From positions 2,296,501-2,360,500 of the forward strand of contig NZ_QBTZ01000001.1 of the NCBI RefSeq assembly GCF_003058055.1: 64,000 nucleotides of DNA. Direction: 5' to 3'. This DNA comes from Acidovorax sp. 107 (GTDB lineage: Bacteria; Pseudomonadota; Gammaproteobacteria; Burkholderiales; Burkholderiaceae_C). Positions 17,564 through 25,180 of this stretch are shown piece by piece. Below the pieces are notes generated by a model. The model was given only the letters and a program-made list of their open reading frames with translations. It was not told the origin of the DNA and searched no databases. A program made the translations under genes and the position numbers. Position 1 is the stretch's first letter. Each line of letters begins with the position of its first letter.

Positions 17564-19087
17564 ATGAAAATTCAGTTTCCCAACATCGCCATCGTGGGCA
17601 CTGGCGCCATGGGCCGGGGCATCGCGCAAATTGCTGCCCAGGCTGGCAGCCAGGTTTTTCTGCTGGACGCCAACCCCGGGGCCGCCGACGCCGCCCGGGC
17701 TGCCTTGCAGGAACAATGGAACAAGCTGGTCACCAAAGGCCGGATCGAGGCAGACCAAGCCACCGCGCTGACTGCACGGCTGCACCCCGTCAAAACGGTA
17801 GCGGACCTGGCGGCCTGCGACCTGGTGGTGGAGGCCATCGTGGAGCGGCTGGATGCCAAACAGGCCCTTTTCGTTGAACTGGAAGGAGTGGTGCGCCCCG
17901 ATGCGGTGCTGGCGACCAACACGTCGTCACTGTCCGTGACGGCCATTGGCGCATCCCTCAAGCACCCGGAACGCCTGGTGGGGTTTCATTTCTTCAACCC
18001 CGTTCCGCTGATGAAGGTGGTGGAGGTCATTGCGGGCCTCAAGACCGATCCTTCCATCTGCACTGCGCTGGCCGCCTATGCCAAGGCCATGGGCCACACC
18101 CCGGTGCAGGCACAGGACACCCCAGGCTTTATCGTGAACCACGCCGGGCGCGGCTTTGGCACGGAGGCCCTGCGCATCGTGGGCGAAGGCGTGGCCGACT
18201 TCGCCACCATCGACCGCATCCTGCGCGACCAGGTCGGCTTCAAGCTCGGGCCCTTCGAGTTGATGGACCTGACGGCGCTGGACGTGTCGCATCCGGTCAT
18301 GGAATCGATCTACCGCCAGTATTACGACGAACCCCGTTTCCGCCCCAGCGTGATCACGGCCCAGCGCCTGGCAGGAGGCGTGGTGGGCAAGAAGGTGGGC
18401 GAAGGCTTCTACCGCTACGTGGACGGCGTGGCCCAGGTGCCCGCCGAGGCACCCGTCCCCGTCGTCAACGACATTCCCCCGGTCTGGGTGTCCCCGCGCG
18501 CTGCGCGCCGGGCCGAGCTGTACCAGTTGCTCAAGGACCTGGGTGCCACCATCGAAACCGGTCAATCGCCCTCCCCCCAGGCCATCACGCTGGTGGCCCC
18601 GCTGGGCTTTGACGTGACCACCGTGGCGGTGGTGGAGCGACTGGACCCGGCCCGCACCATCGGCATCGACATGCTGATCGATGACGCCGCCACCAAGCGC
18701 CGCGTGCTGGCCACCAACCCTGCCACACGCGTCGACATCCGCAATGCGGCACATGCGCTGTTTGCGCGCGATGGCAAAGCCGTGAGCGTGATCCGTGACA
18801 GCGGCGGTTTTGTCACGCAGCGCGTGGTGGCCACCATCGTCAATATCGCCAGCGACATCTGCCAGCAAGGCATCTGCACCCCCAAGGACCTGGAGACCGC
18901 CGTGACCCTGGGCCTGGGCTACCCGCTGGGCCCGCTGACCATGGGTGACCGCTGGGGTCCCACCAACATCCTCGAGGTGCTGTTCAACATGCAGACCGTG
19001 TATGGCGACACGCGCTACCGCCCCAGCCCCTGGCTGCGCCGGCGTGGCGCCATCGGCCTGAGCCTGAGCCACGTCGAAGAAGACTGA
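17564..19087 (+). CDS. 3-hydroxyacyl-CoA dehydrogenase (PaaH/PaaC type)
   Basis: Oxidises 3-hydroxyacyl-CoA to 3-ketoacyl-CoA with NAD. 507 residues: Rossmann motif IAIVGTGAMGRGIAQIAAQAG near the N-terminus, the catalytic region NTSSLSVTAIG and GFHFFNPVPLMKVVEVI, then a 3HCDH C-terminal domain (DTPGFIVNHAGRGFGTEALR) and a second C-terminal copy near the end (RDSGGFVTQRVVATIVNIASD). The double C-terminal domain and length match the phenylacetate-pathway-type enzymes (about 505 residues). The next gene, an enoyl-CoA hydratase of the oxepin-CoA hydrolase-like group, strengthens that link, but no other paa genes are in view. Confidence 0.88.
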   Translation: MKIQFPNIAIVGTGAMGRGIAQIAAQAGSQVFLLDANPGAADAARAALQEQWNKLVTKGRIEADQATALTARLHPVKTVADLAACDLVVEAIVERLDAKQALFVELEGVVRPDAVLATNTSSLSVTAIGASLKHPERLVGFHFFNPVPLMKVVEVIAGLKTDPSICTALAAYAKAMGHTPVQAQDTPGFIVNHAGRGFGTEALRIVGEGVADFATIDRILRDQVGFKLGPFELMDLTALDVSHPVMESIYRQYYDEPRFRPSVITAQRLAGGVVGKKVGEGFYRYVDGVAQVPAEAPVPVVNDIPPVWVSPRAARRAELYQLLKDLGATIETGQSPSPQAITLVAPLGFDVTTVAVVERLDPARTIGIDMLIDDAATKRRVLATNPATRVDIRNAAHALFARDGKAVSVIRDSGGFVTQRVVATIVNIASDICQQGICTPKDLETAVTLGLGYPLGPLTMGDRWGPTNILEVLFNMQTVYGDTRYRPSPWLRRRGAIGLSLSHVEED

Positions 19088-19122
19088 TCGCCCAGCACAA
19101 CGGCACCCCACGGAAGACTCCC

Positions 19123-19902
19123 ATGCCCGCAGAACTCCAGAGCACCAGCCAGGGCCAGACCCTGGTCCTGACCCTTCGCAACCCCGAGCGGCGCAACGCC
19201 ATCGACCCGGTGATGTATGCAGCAGGCGTGGAGGCGCTGGGCGTAGCCGAAAGCAGCCCCGACATCCGCAGCGTGGTCATCACGGGGGCGGATGGCATGT
19301 TCTGCTCGGGCGGCAATCTGCAGCGCCTGCTGGCCAACCGCCAGGAAGCACCCGAGGTGCAGGCCCAGAGCATCGAAGGCCTGCACAACTGGATCGAAAC
19401 CATCCGCACCTACCCCAAGCCGGTGATTGCAGCGGTGGAGGGAGCGGCCGCCGGCGCGGGCTTTTCGCTGGCACTGGCCTGCGACTTCATCGTGGCAGCC
19501 CGCAATGCCGTGTTTGTGATGGCCTACAGCAATGTGGCCTTGTCACCTGACGGCGGTGCCAGCTGGAGCCTGGCCCAGGCCCTGCCGCGCCAGACGGCCA
19601 CCGAGATCCTCATGTGTGGTGACCGCATCGGTGCAGAACGCCTGCACGCACTGGGCCTGGTCAACCGCATCGCCGAAGCGGGCAACGCACTCGATGCAGC
19701 GCTGGCGCTGGCCGAGCAGCTCAATGCCCGTGCACCCAATGCACTGGCCAGCATCAAGGAACTGCTGAACGAAGCCCCCCATGCCCAGCTCACGCACCAC
19801 CTGGCCCATGAGCGCGACCACTTCGTGAAAAACCTGCACCACATCAACGGCGGGGCGGGCATCTCGGCGTTCCTGGAAAAGCGCGTACCCCGTTACGAAT
19901 AG
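19123..19902 (+). CDS. Enoyl-CoA hydratase, oxepin-CoA hydrolase alternative type
   Basis: Crotonase-fold enzyme of 259 residues. The oxyanion-hole segments TGADGMFCSGGNLQRLLANR (about 50-70) and AVEGAAAGAGFSLALACDF are clear, and the C-terminal ERDHFVKNLHHINGGAGISAFLEKR tail is typical of the group annotated as oxepin-CoA hydrolase, alternative type. It may act in phenylacetate or general acyl-CoA degradation. 35 bases after the dehydrogenase gene and ending before a strong terminator, so the two form a short operon. Confidence 0.87.
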   Translation: MPAELQSTSQGQTLVLTLRNPERRNAIDPVMYAAGVEALGVAESSPDIRSVVITGADGMFCSGGNLQRLLANRQEAPEVQAQSIEGLHNWIETIRTYPKPVIAAVEGAAAGAGFSLALACDFIVAARNAVFVMAYSNVALSPDGGASWSLAQALPRQTATEILMCGDRIGAERLHALGLVNRIAEAGNALDAALALAEQLNARAPNALASIKELLNEAPHAQLTHHLAHERDHFVKNLHHINGGAGISAFLEKRVPRYE

Positions 19903-19951
19903 CGCTCCGCGGAAGATGCCTGCGGGCATCCCCTTTCACTGGCTCATCAAC

Positions 19952-19988
19952 CCCCCGGCACGCTGCCACCCAGCGCCGGGGGTTTTTT
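19952..19988 (+). terminator. Rho-independent terminator of the hydroxyacyl-CoA dehydrogenase operon
   Basis: CCCCCGGC (19952-19959) pairs with GCCGGGGG (19975-19982), continued by GCTG/CAGC across a CCACC loop, then TTTTTT (19983-19988). It separates the operon from the Crp/Fnr gene. Confidence 0.9.
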
Positions 19989-20086
19989 ATTGGCGCATGG
20001 GCAGACACGCAGGTGACAACCCTGACGCATTGCGCAGGTCCCTGACGCGACAATGGAACTGTTTCTAGTCACCCAAAAGACAGGCC

Positions 20087-20806
20087 ATGGACGACCCGAT
20101 TCTTACTATCGAAGAACGTGAAGCGATCAACTCCGGTCGCTGGTTTTCTTCTCTCTCACCCTCACTACGCCACGACATCCTCCGATGTGCATACGTCAAA
20201 CGCTTCAAGGACGGCGGCCTGATTGCCGCACGCGGAGATCCGCCCGAGGAGTGGATTGCGTGCGCACGCGGCGCGGTGCGGGTGAGCTCCACCTCCATCT
20301 CGGGCAAGCAGATCACGCTGACGTACGTGGAGCCGGGCATCTGGTTTGGCGACGTGGCGATCTTCGACGGGGACCGGCGCACGCACGACGCCTACGCCCA
20401 TGGCGACACCACGATCCTGTGCGTGGCCAAGGCCGACTTCCGCAAGATCTTGGCCGTGCACACCGAACTGTACGAGGCCATGCTGCGCTTGCACGCGCGT
20501 CGCATTCGCCAACTGTTCGGGCTGGTGGAAGACCTCAACACATTGCCCTTGCGCTCACGCCTGGCAAAACAGTTGGTGCACCTGGTGCGCAGCTATGGAG
20601 TACCCAGCCTGTCGGACGGCAGCGAGATGCGCATCAGCCTGCAACTGGCGCAGGAAGAACTGGCCCAGCTGCTGGGCGCATCACGCCAACGCGTGAACCA
20701 GGAACTCAAGGCCATGGAACGCGAAGACGCGATCCGCATCGAGCCGGGCGGCCTGGTGGTGCGTGACCGCGAAGCCCTGATGCGCATCGCAGAAGCCGAC
20801 AACTGA
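20087..20806 (+). CDS. Crp/Fnr-family transcription regulator
   Basis: 239 residues: N-terminal cyclic-nucleotide-binding-like beta barrel (about 20-140, GGLIAARGDPPEEWIACARGAVRV, PGIWFGDVAIFDGDRRTHDA) and C-terminal winged helix (about 150-235) with recognition region AQEELAQLLGASRQRVNQELKAMERE. No N-terminal cysteine cluster as in FNR, so it does not look like an oxygen-sensing Fe-S form. It sits between two acyl-CoA-degradation units and may regulate them, but no site is evident. ATG 20087 is the natural start. Confidence 0.88.
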   Translation: MDDPILTIEEREAINSGRWFSSLSPSLRHDILRCAYVKRFKDGGLIAARGDPPEEWIACARGAVRVSSTSISGKQITLTYVEPGIWFGDVAIFDGDRRTHDAYAHGDTTILCVAKADFRKILAVHTELYEAMLRLHARRIRQLFGLVEDLNTLPLRSRLAKQLVHLVRSYGVPSLSDGSEMRISLQLAQEELAQLLGASRQRVNQELKAMEREDAIRIEPGGLVVRDREALMRIAEADN

Positions 20807-20850
20807 GCCAACTACCCCATCACCGATTGCACGAACTTTCATCCGCCTCC

Positions 20851-21936
20851 ATGAGCAACTTTGACCATTTCGTCGGCACCCGCCCTGTTTCCGATCAGCA
20901 TGCCTTTGACATCGAAGCGCTGACCGCATGGCTCTCCAGAAACATGGAGGGCTTTGCGGGCCCGCTGACAGTGGAGATGTTCAAGGGCGGGCAGTCCAAC
21001 CCCACCTACAAGCTCATCACACCGGGCGCCAGCTACGTCATGCGAGCCAAGCCCGGGCCCGTGGCCAAGCTGCTGCCATCGGCCCATGCCATCGAGCGCG
21101 AGTTCGCGGTGATGAGCGGCCTGTACGGCACCGACGTGCCCGTGCCGCGCATGTTTGTGCTGTGCGAGGACGAGTCGGTGATTGGGCGCGCCTTCTACGT
21201 GATGGAGTGCATGCAGGGCCGCGTGCTGTGGGACCAATCCCTGCCGGACATGACGCCCACCGAGCGCGGCGACATCTACAACGAAATGAACCGGGTGATC
21301 GCAGCGCTGCACACCGTGAAGTTTGCGGACCGTGGTCTGGCCAGCTATGGCAAGCCTGGCAACTACTTTGACCGCCAGATCGGCCGCTGGAGCAAGCAAT
21401 ACGTGGCGTCCATCACACAACCCATCGAGGAGATGGACCGCCTGATGGAATGGCTGCCCGCCAACATGCCCGCCAGCGCGCGGGACGAGGGCCAAGTGTC
21501 CATCGTGCACGGCGACTTCCGTCTGGACAACCTGATGTTCCACCCCACCGAGCCGCGCGTGATCGCCGTGCTCGACTGGGAACTATCCACCCTGGGCCAC
21601 CCCCTGGCGGACTTCAGCTACCACTGCATGAGCTGGCACATTCCAGCGTCGCTCGGGCGCGGTATCGCAGGATTGGACCTGGGCGCGCTGGGCATTCCGG
21701 ACGAAGACACCTACATCCGCCGCTACTGCGAGCGCACCGGCATCGCCACGCCCGACGCCTTGCGCGCCGACTGGAACTTCTACCTCGCCTACAACATGTT
21801 CCGCATTGCAGCCATCCTGCAGGGCATTGCCAAGCGGGTAGAGGCAGGCACAGCCTCCAGCGCCCAGGCCAAGGCCTCGGGCGACACGGCACGACCCATG
21901 GCCCAGCTGGCCTGGTCGTTTGCCCAGCGCGGCTGA
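20851..21936 (+). CDS. APH-like phosphotransferase (acyl-CoA dehydrogenase-associated)
   Basis: 361-residue aminoglycoside-phosphotransferase-fold protein. Visible: MFKGGQSNPTYKL and YVMRAKPGP (ATP-binding lobe), catalytic loop VHGDFRLDNLMF (about 220-231), and AVLDWELSTLGHPLADFSYH with the metal-binding Asp. Such kinases are commonly encoded beside acyl-CoA dehydrogenases, and in animals are fused to them (ACAD10/11), where they phosphorylate 4-hydroxyacyl-CoA. Here the dehydrogenase follows after 54 bases, so the pair may process hydroxylated acyl-CoAs. ATG 20851 is preferred over TTG 20827. Confidence 0.85.
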   Translation: MSNFDHFVGTRPVSDQHAFDIEALTAWLSRNMEGFAGPLTVEMFKGGQSNPTYKLITPGASYVMRAKPGPVAKLLPSAHAIEREFAVMSGLYGTDVPVPRMFVLCEDESVIGRAFYVMECMQGRVLWDQSLPDMTPTERGDIYNEMNRVIAALHTVKFADRGLASYGKPGNYFDRQIGRWSKQYVASITQPIEEMDRLMEWLPANMPASARDEGQVSIVHGDFRLDNLMFHPTEPRVIAVLDWELSTLGHPLADFSYHCMSWHIPASLGRGIAGLDLGALGIPDEDTYIRRYCERTGIATPDALRADWNFYLAYNMFRIAAILQGIAKRVEAGTASSAQAKASGDTARPMAQLAWSFAQRG

Positions 21937-21990
21937 ACACACGACGCAATCCTCAGCGCCGCCCCACGATTACCAACGGAGAAGAAACCC

Positions 21991-23265
21991 ATGGACTTTG
22001 ACTACTCGCCCAAAACCAAGGAACTGCAGGCCAAGCTGCTCCAGTTCATGGATGACCACATCTATCCGAACGAGTCCGCGTACAAGGATGAACTGGCCGC
22101 CAACACCGCCGCAGGCAAGCGCTGGAGCGCGCTGAACACCATCGAAAACCTCAAGCCCAAGGCCCAGGCCGCCGGGTTGTGGAACCTGTTTCTGCCGGTG
22201 GACAGCGCTGCGGCTTCTGGCTACGACGGTGCAGGTCTCACCAACCAGGAATATGCACCGCTGGCCGAGATCATGGGCCGCGTGCAATGGGCCAGCGAGG
22301 TGTTCAACTGCTCGGCCCCCGACACCGGCAACATGGAAACCATCGCACGCTACGGCGACGAGGCCAACAAGGCCCGCTGGCTCAAGCCCCTGCTCGAGGG
22401 CAAGATTCGCTCGGCGTTTGCGATGACCGAGCCCGATGTGGCTTCGAGCGATGCCACCAACATCGAAACGCGGATCACGCGGGAAGGCGACGAGTACGTC
22501 ATCAATGGCCGCAAGTGGTGGATCTCCGGCGCCGCCGACCCGCGCTGCGCCGTGTTCGTCACGATGGGCAAGACAGACCCAGACGCCCCCAAGCACTCGC
22601 AGCAGAGCATGGTGCTGGTGCCCGCCGACGCCAAGGGCATCACCATCGTCCGCCCGCTGAACGTGATGGGCTACGACGATGCGCCCCACGGCCACGTCGA
22701 GATGACTTTCGAAAACGTGCGCGTGCCCGTTTCCAACATCCTGCTGGGCGAAGGGCGCGGCTTCGAGATCGCCCAAGGCCGCCTTGGCCCTGGACGCATC
22801 CACCACTGCATGCGCCTGATTGGCCTGGCCGAACGCGCGCTGGAACTGATGTGCAAGCGCGCATCGTCGCGCGTGGCCTTTGGCAAGACCGTGGCCCAGC
22901 AGACCGTGACGCAAGAGCGCATTGCCGAGGCGCGCTGCAAGATCGACATGGCCCGCCTGCTCACCCTCAAGGCTGCCTGGCTGATGGACGTGGCGGGCAA
23001 CAAGGTCGCCAAGACAGAGATTGCGATGATCAAGGTGGTGGCACCCAGCATGGCCTGCCAGGTCATCGACTGGGCCATGCAGGCGCACGGCGGCGGCGGC
23101 ATGTGCGATGACTTCCCGCTGGCCTACGCGTACGCCGGTGCACGCACCTTGCGCTTTGCGGACGGCCCGGACGAAGTGCACCGCAACGCCATAGCCAAGT
23201 GGGAGCTGGGCAAGTACGGCAACTACGGCCGCGACGCCGCCGTACCGGTCACACGCGGCGCCTGA
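21991..23265 (+). CDS. Acyl-CoA dehydrogenase family protein
   Basis: FAD enzyme of 424 residues that introduces the alpha-beta double bond in acyl-CoA. Family marks: [45 protein letters not shown] (FAD/substrate loop), [25 protein letters not shown] and [15 protein letters not shown]. It resembles the ACAD10/11-type bacterial dehydrogenases. ATG 21991 follows a GGAGAAGAAA ribosome site. Probably translated with the upstream kinase gene. It ends five bases before a convergent hypothetical gene. Confidence 0.92.
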   Translation: MDFDYSPKTKELQAKLLQFMDDHIYPNESAYKDELAANTAAGKRWSALNTIENLKPKAQAAGLWNLFLPVDSAAASGYDGAGLTNQEYAPLAEIMGRVQWASEVFNCSAPDTGNMETIARYGDEANKARWLKPLLEGKIRSAFAMTEPDVASSDATNIETRITREGDEYVINGRKWWISGAADPRCAVFVTMGKTDPDAPKHSQQSMVLVPADAKGITIVRPLNVMGYDDAPHGHVEMTFENVRVPVSNILLGEGRGFEIAQGRLGPGRIHHCMRLIGLAERALELMCKRASSRVAFGKTVAQQTVTQERIAEARCKIDMARLLTLKAAWLMDVAGNKVAKTEIAMIKVVAPSMACQVIDWAMQAHGGGGMCDDFPLAYAYAGARTLRFADGPDEVHRNAIAKWELGKYGNYGRDAAVPVTRGA

Positions 23266-23270
23266 CGCGC

Positions 23271-24035
23271 CTATTGCGGCCCTGCTGCGCCTTGCGCCTG
23301 CGCGTCAGCGGGTGCAGCGGGTGCAGCGGGTGCAGCGGGTGCAGCGGGTGCAGCGGGTGGCAGATTCTGCAACGCTCCCTGCGCGGCCGCCAGCAACAAC
23401 TGCGTGGCCTGGGCGATTTCCGCCAGGCTGCGCTGCGTGTGCTCCACGCGCAGGTACACCTTGCCACGCACCAGCATCAGCAGCAGCGGCGACTGCGCAC
23501 GCTCTGCCCCGCCCTCGCCTTCCACAATGTTGAGCAACTGGGAGACCACTGGTGCGTGGATCCAGCGCTGCGCTGTCTCTATGCGCTCTGCCACCACCGC
23601 AAAGTGCTGGCGGAACGAGGCCGGCAGCCCCGGCCAGGCAACCTCCTCATACATCGCCAGCCAGCGCATTTCCTCGGGCAAGCTGGCATTCACCGTGGTC
23701 TGCAGGGTGTCGGTGATGGCGTCGTAGGCATTGCCCTCCAGGGACTCCTGCAGGGGGCGGTTCAGCACCATCACGGCCGCATCGGGGTCCACCCCCAGAT
23801 CGGCGCGGCCCCGCAACTCCAGGCCGTGCACATAGTCCCGGGTGGGATTGCCGCACTCGAGACGCCACGGGTGGCCGTTCAAGTCGCCGCCCAAGTCAAA
23901 ATGCCCCTCCGCCGCCTGCGGCACGATCGCCAGGCGCTGGGTGGCCGCCCACCGCACCACCTCCTGGTTGGACACGGGCCGTGCGGCGGTCGGGCCGCCG
24001 GGCAGATGCAGTGCTTTACGGAGACGATCAAACAT
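23271..24035 (-). CDS. Conserved hypothetical protein with Ala-Pro repeat tail
   Basis: A 254-residue protein I do not recognise. It begins MFDRLRKALHLPGG, has no signal peptide or membrane segment, and contains a globular region to about residue 225 (for example GHPWRLECGNPTRDYVHGLELRGRADLG and LLLMLVRGKVYLRVEHTQRSLAEIAQ). The C-terminus is a low-complexity AAPAAPAAPAAP tract encoded by a nine-base tandem repeat. The gene is convergent with the acyl-CoA dehydrogenase. Codon use is like its neighbours, so it is probably expressed. Confidence 0.7.
   Translation of the reverse strand: MFDRLRKALHLPGGPTAARPVSNQEVVRWAATQRLAIVPQAAEGHFDLGGDLNGHPWRLECGNPTRDYVHGLELRGRADLGVDPDAAVMVLNRPLQESLEGNAYDAITDTLQTTVNASLPEEMRWLAMYEEVAWPGLPASFRQHFAVVAERIETAQRWIHAPVVSQLLNIVEGEGGAERAQSPLLLMLVRGKVYLRVEHTQRSLAEIAQATQLLLAAAQGALQNLPPAAPAAPAAPAAPAAPADAQAQGAAGPQ
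23305..23358. repeat. Nine-base tandem repeat (GCAGCGGGT, six units)
   Basis: Six head-to-tail copies of GCAGCGGGT (the first reads TCAGCGGGT). On the coding minus strand it adds an Ala-Ala-Pro unit per copy, so copy-number change would lengthen or shorten the protein tail without frameshift. Confidence 0.9.
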
Positions 24036-24232
24036 GGCGGTTCGAAGCCCTGGGCTTCGCGGAAGTCGCGGATGCAGGCATTATTGAGGGCATTGGCCGC
24101 TGCGGCAAACGATCCGAACGCCTGCAAAAGCGCGGTGCGCCTTGCCCGTGAAGCCGGCTTTGCAGCAGCACGGGCGTAGGCGTACGCCAAAGGCATCGAC
24201 CGGCGTTGCGTTCATCGCCTTGGACCACCGAC

Positions 24233-24862
24233 ATGCACCTCACCCTTCACCGCCGAGTGGCCCTCGTCGCCCTGGCTTGCGCGCTCGCCACGCCCCTGTT
24301 CGCCCGGGCGCTGCCGGACGACGCCTCGGCCCGTGTACACCAGCTGGTGCGCTGGGCCGCCGCAACCGCCGATCACCAGGGCCTGCCCTTTGCCGTGATC
24401 GACAAGCCTGCGGCCCGCATCCATGTGTTCTCGGCCCAGGCTCAATGGCTGGGCAGCGCGCCGGTGCTGCTGGGCGCAGCGCCGGGCGACCGCTCTGCGC
24501 CCGGCATCGGCACCCGGCCTCTGTCCCGCATTCGCCCGCACGAACGCACCACGCCTGCAGGGCGCTTCGTGACCGAGCCGGGGCGCAACCTGCAGGGCGA
24601 AGACATTGTGTGGATCGACTACGACACAGCGGTCTCGCTGCACCGGGTGCGCAGCGTGAGCGCCGCAGAACGCCGCCCCCAGCGCCTCGCCAGCCCCGGC
24701 GCCCGTGACAAGCGCATCAGCTATGGCTGCGTGAATGCGCCCGCAGCGTTCTACGACCAGTTCATCGCCCCCTGGTTCGGACGGGCGCCGGGCGTGATTT
24801 ACGTGCTGCCGGACACCGAGCCTTTTGCTACATTTTTTGCAGCAGCAAGCGCATATCAATAG
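24233..24862 (+). CDS. L,D-transpeptidase-like protein, exported
   Basis: 209 residues with a signal peptide (MHLTLHRRVALVALACALATPLFARA). YkuD-type features: FAVIDKPAARIHVFSAQAQWLG at the start of the domain, TPAGRFVTEPGRN, and the catalytic segment KRISYGCVNAPAAFYD with Cys; the usual SHGCIR is here SYGCVN. Such enzymes cross-link or modify peptidoglycan in the periplasm. ATG 24233 was chosen because it gives a clean signal peptide. The last 12 codons (FATFFAAASAYQ) are read from a dispersed repeat copy, so the original C-terminus may have been altered. Confidence 0.78.
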   Translation: MHLTLHRRVALVALACALATPLFARALPDDASARVHQLVRWAAATADHQGLPFAVIDKPAARIHVFSAQAQWLGSAPVLLGAAPGDRSAPGIGTRPLSRIRPHERTTPAGRFVTEPGRNLQGEDIVWIDYDTAVSLHRVRSVSAAERRPQRLASPGARDKRISYGCVNAPAAFYDQFIAPWFGRAPGVIYVLPDTEPFATFFAAASAYQ

Positions 24863-24889
24863 TGCGCTACCGGCACATTTTGCTCAAAA
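24827..24889 (+). repeat. Dispersed repeat copy overlapping the L,D-transpeptidase 3-prime end
   Basis: Family order visible: GCTACATTTTTTGC - AGCAGC AAGCGC - ATATCAAT - AGTGCGCTAC - CGGCACATTTTGCTC. The TAG stop of the gene lies inside the element at 24860-24862. Confidence 0.6.
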
Positions 24890-25180
24890 CCCGTGCTTTG
24901 GAGCCCTGCGCAGCAAAACTGGCATCGCCCGGGCAATCGCTGCCCTCGGGCCCAACCCCCGCGATCCGTTGCGCGTTGCAGCAAGGCTTGAAAACCCTGG
25001 ATGGTGGCGCGCGTGAAAGTGACCGTGTACGGGTCACCTGCCTGCGCCGCCTGCACACGGCCATTGCGATGAGCCGCCGCCACTGCCCATTCCAAAGGCC
25101 CAAAGGCGGTCATTTGGCAAGCCAGCCCCAGGCCGCCCCGATCCGCGCAGCAAAACCCGTGGGGATCCTCCAGGCCCTGG
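24863..25180. other. 318-base gap, possible gene remnant
   Basis: No supported gene. A minus-strand open frame of 85 codons (about 24856-25113) has coding-like composition (reads TAFGPLEWAVAAAHRNGRV), but no start context and I recognise no family. It may be the decayed end of a gene truncated near the repeat at 24827. Also includes the space downstream of the convergent acylase gene. Confidence 0.35.

Noticed and set aside
20827..20850. TTG start for the APH-like kinase
   Set aside because: ATG 20851 gives the family start and avoids eight unconserved residues.
23305..23358. CRISPR-like array
   Set aside because: Nine-base units without spacers; simple in-frame tandem repeat in a gene.
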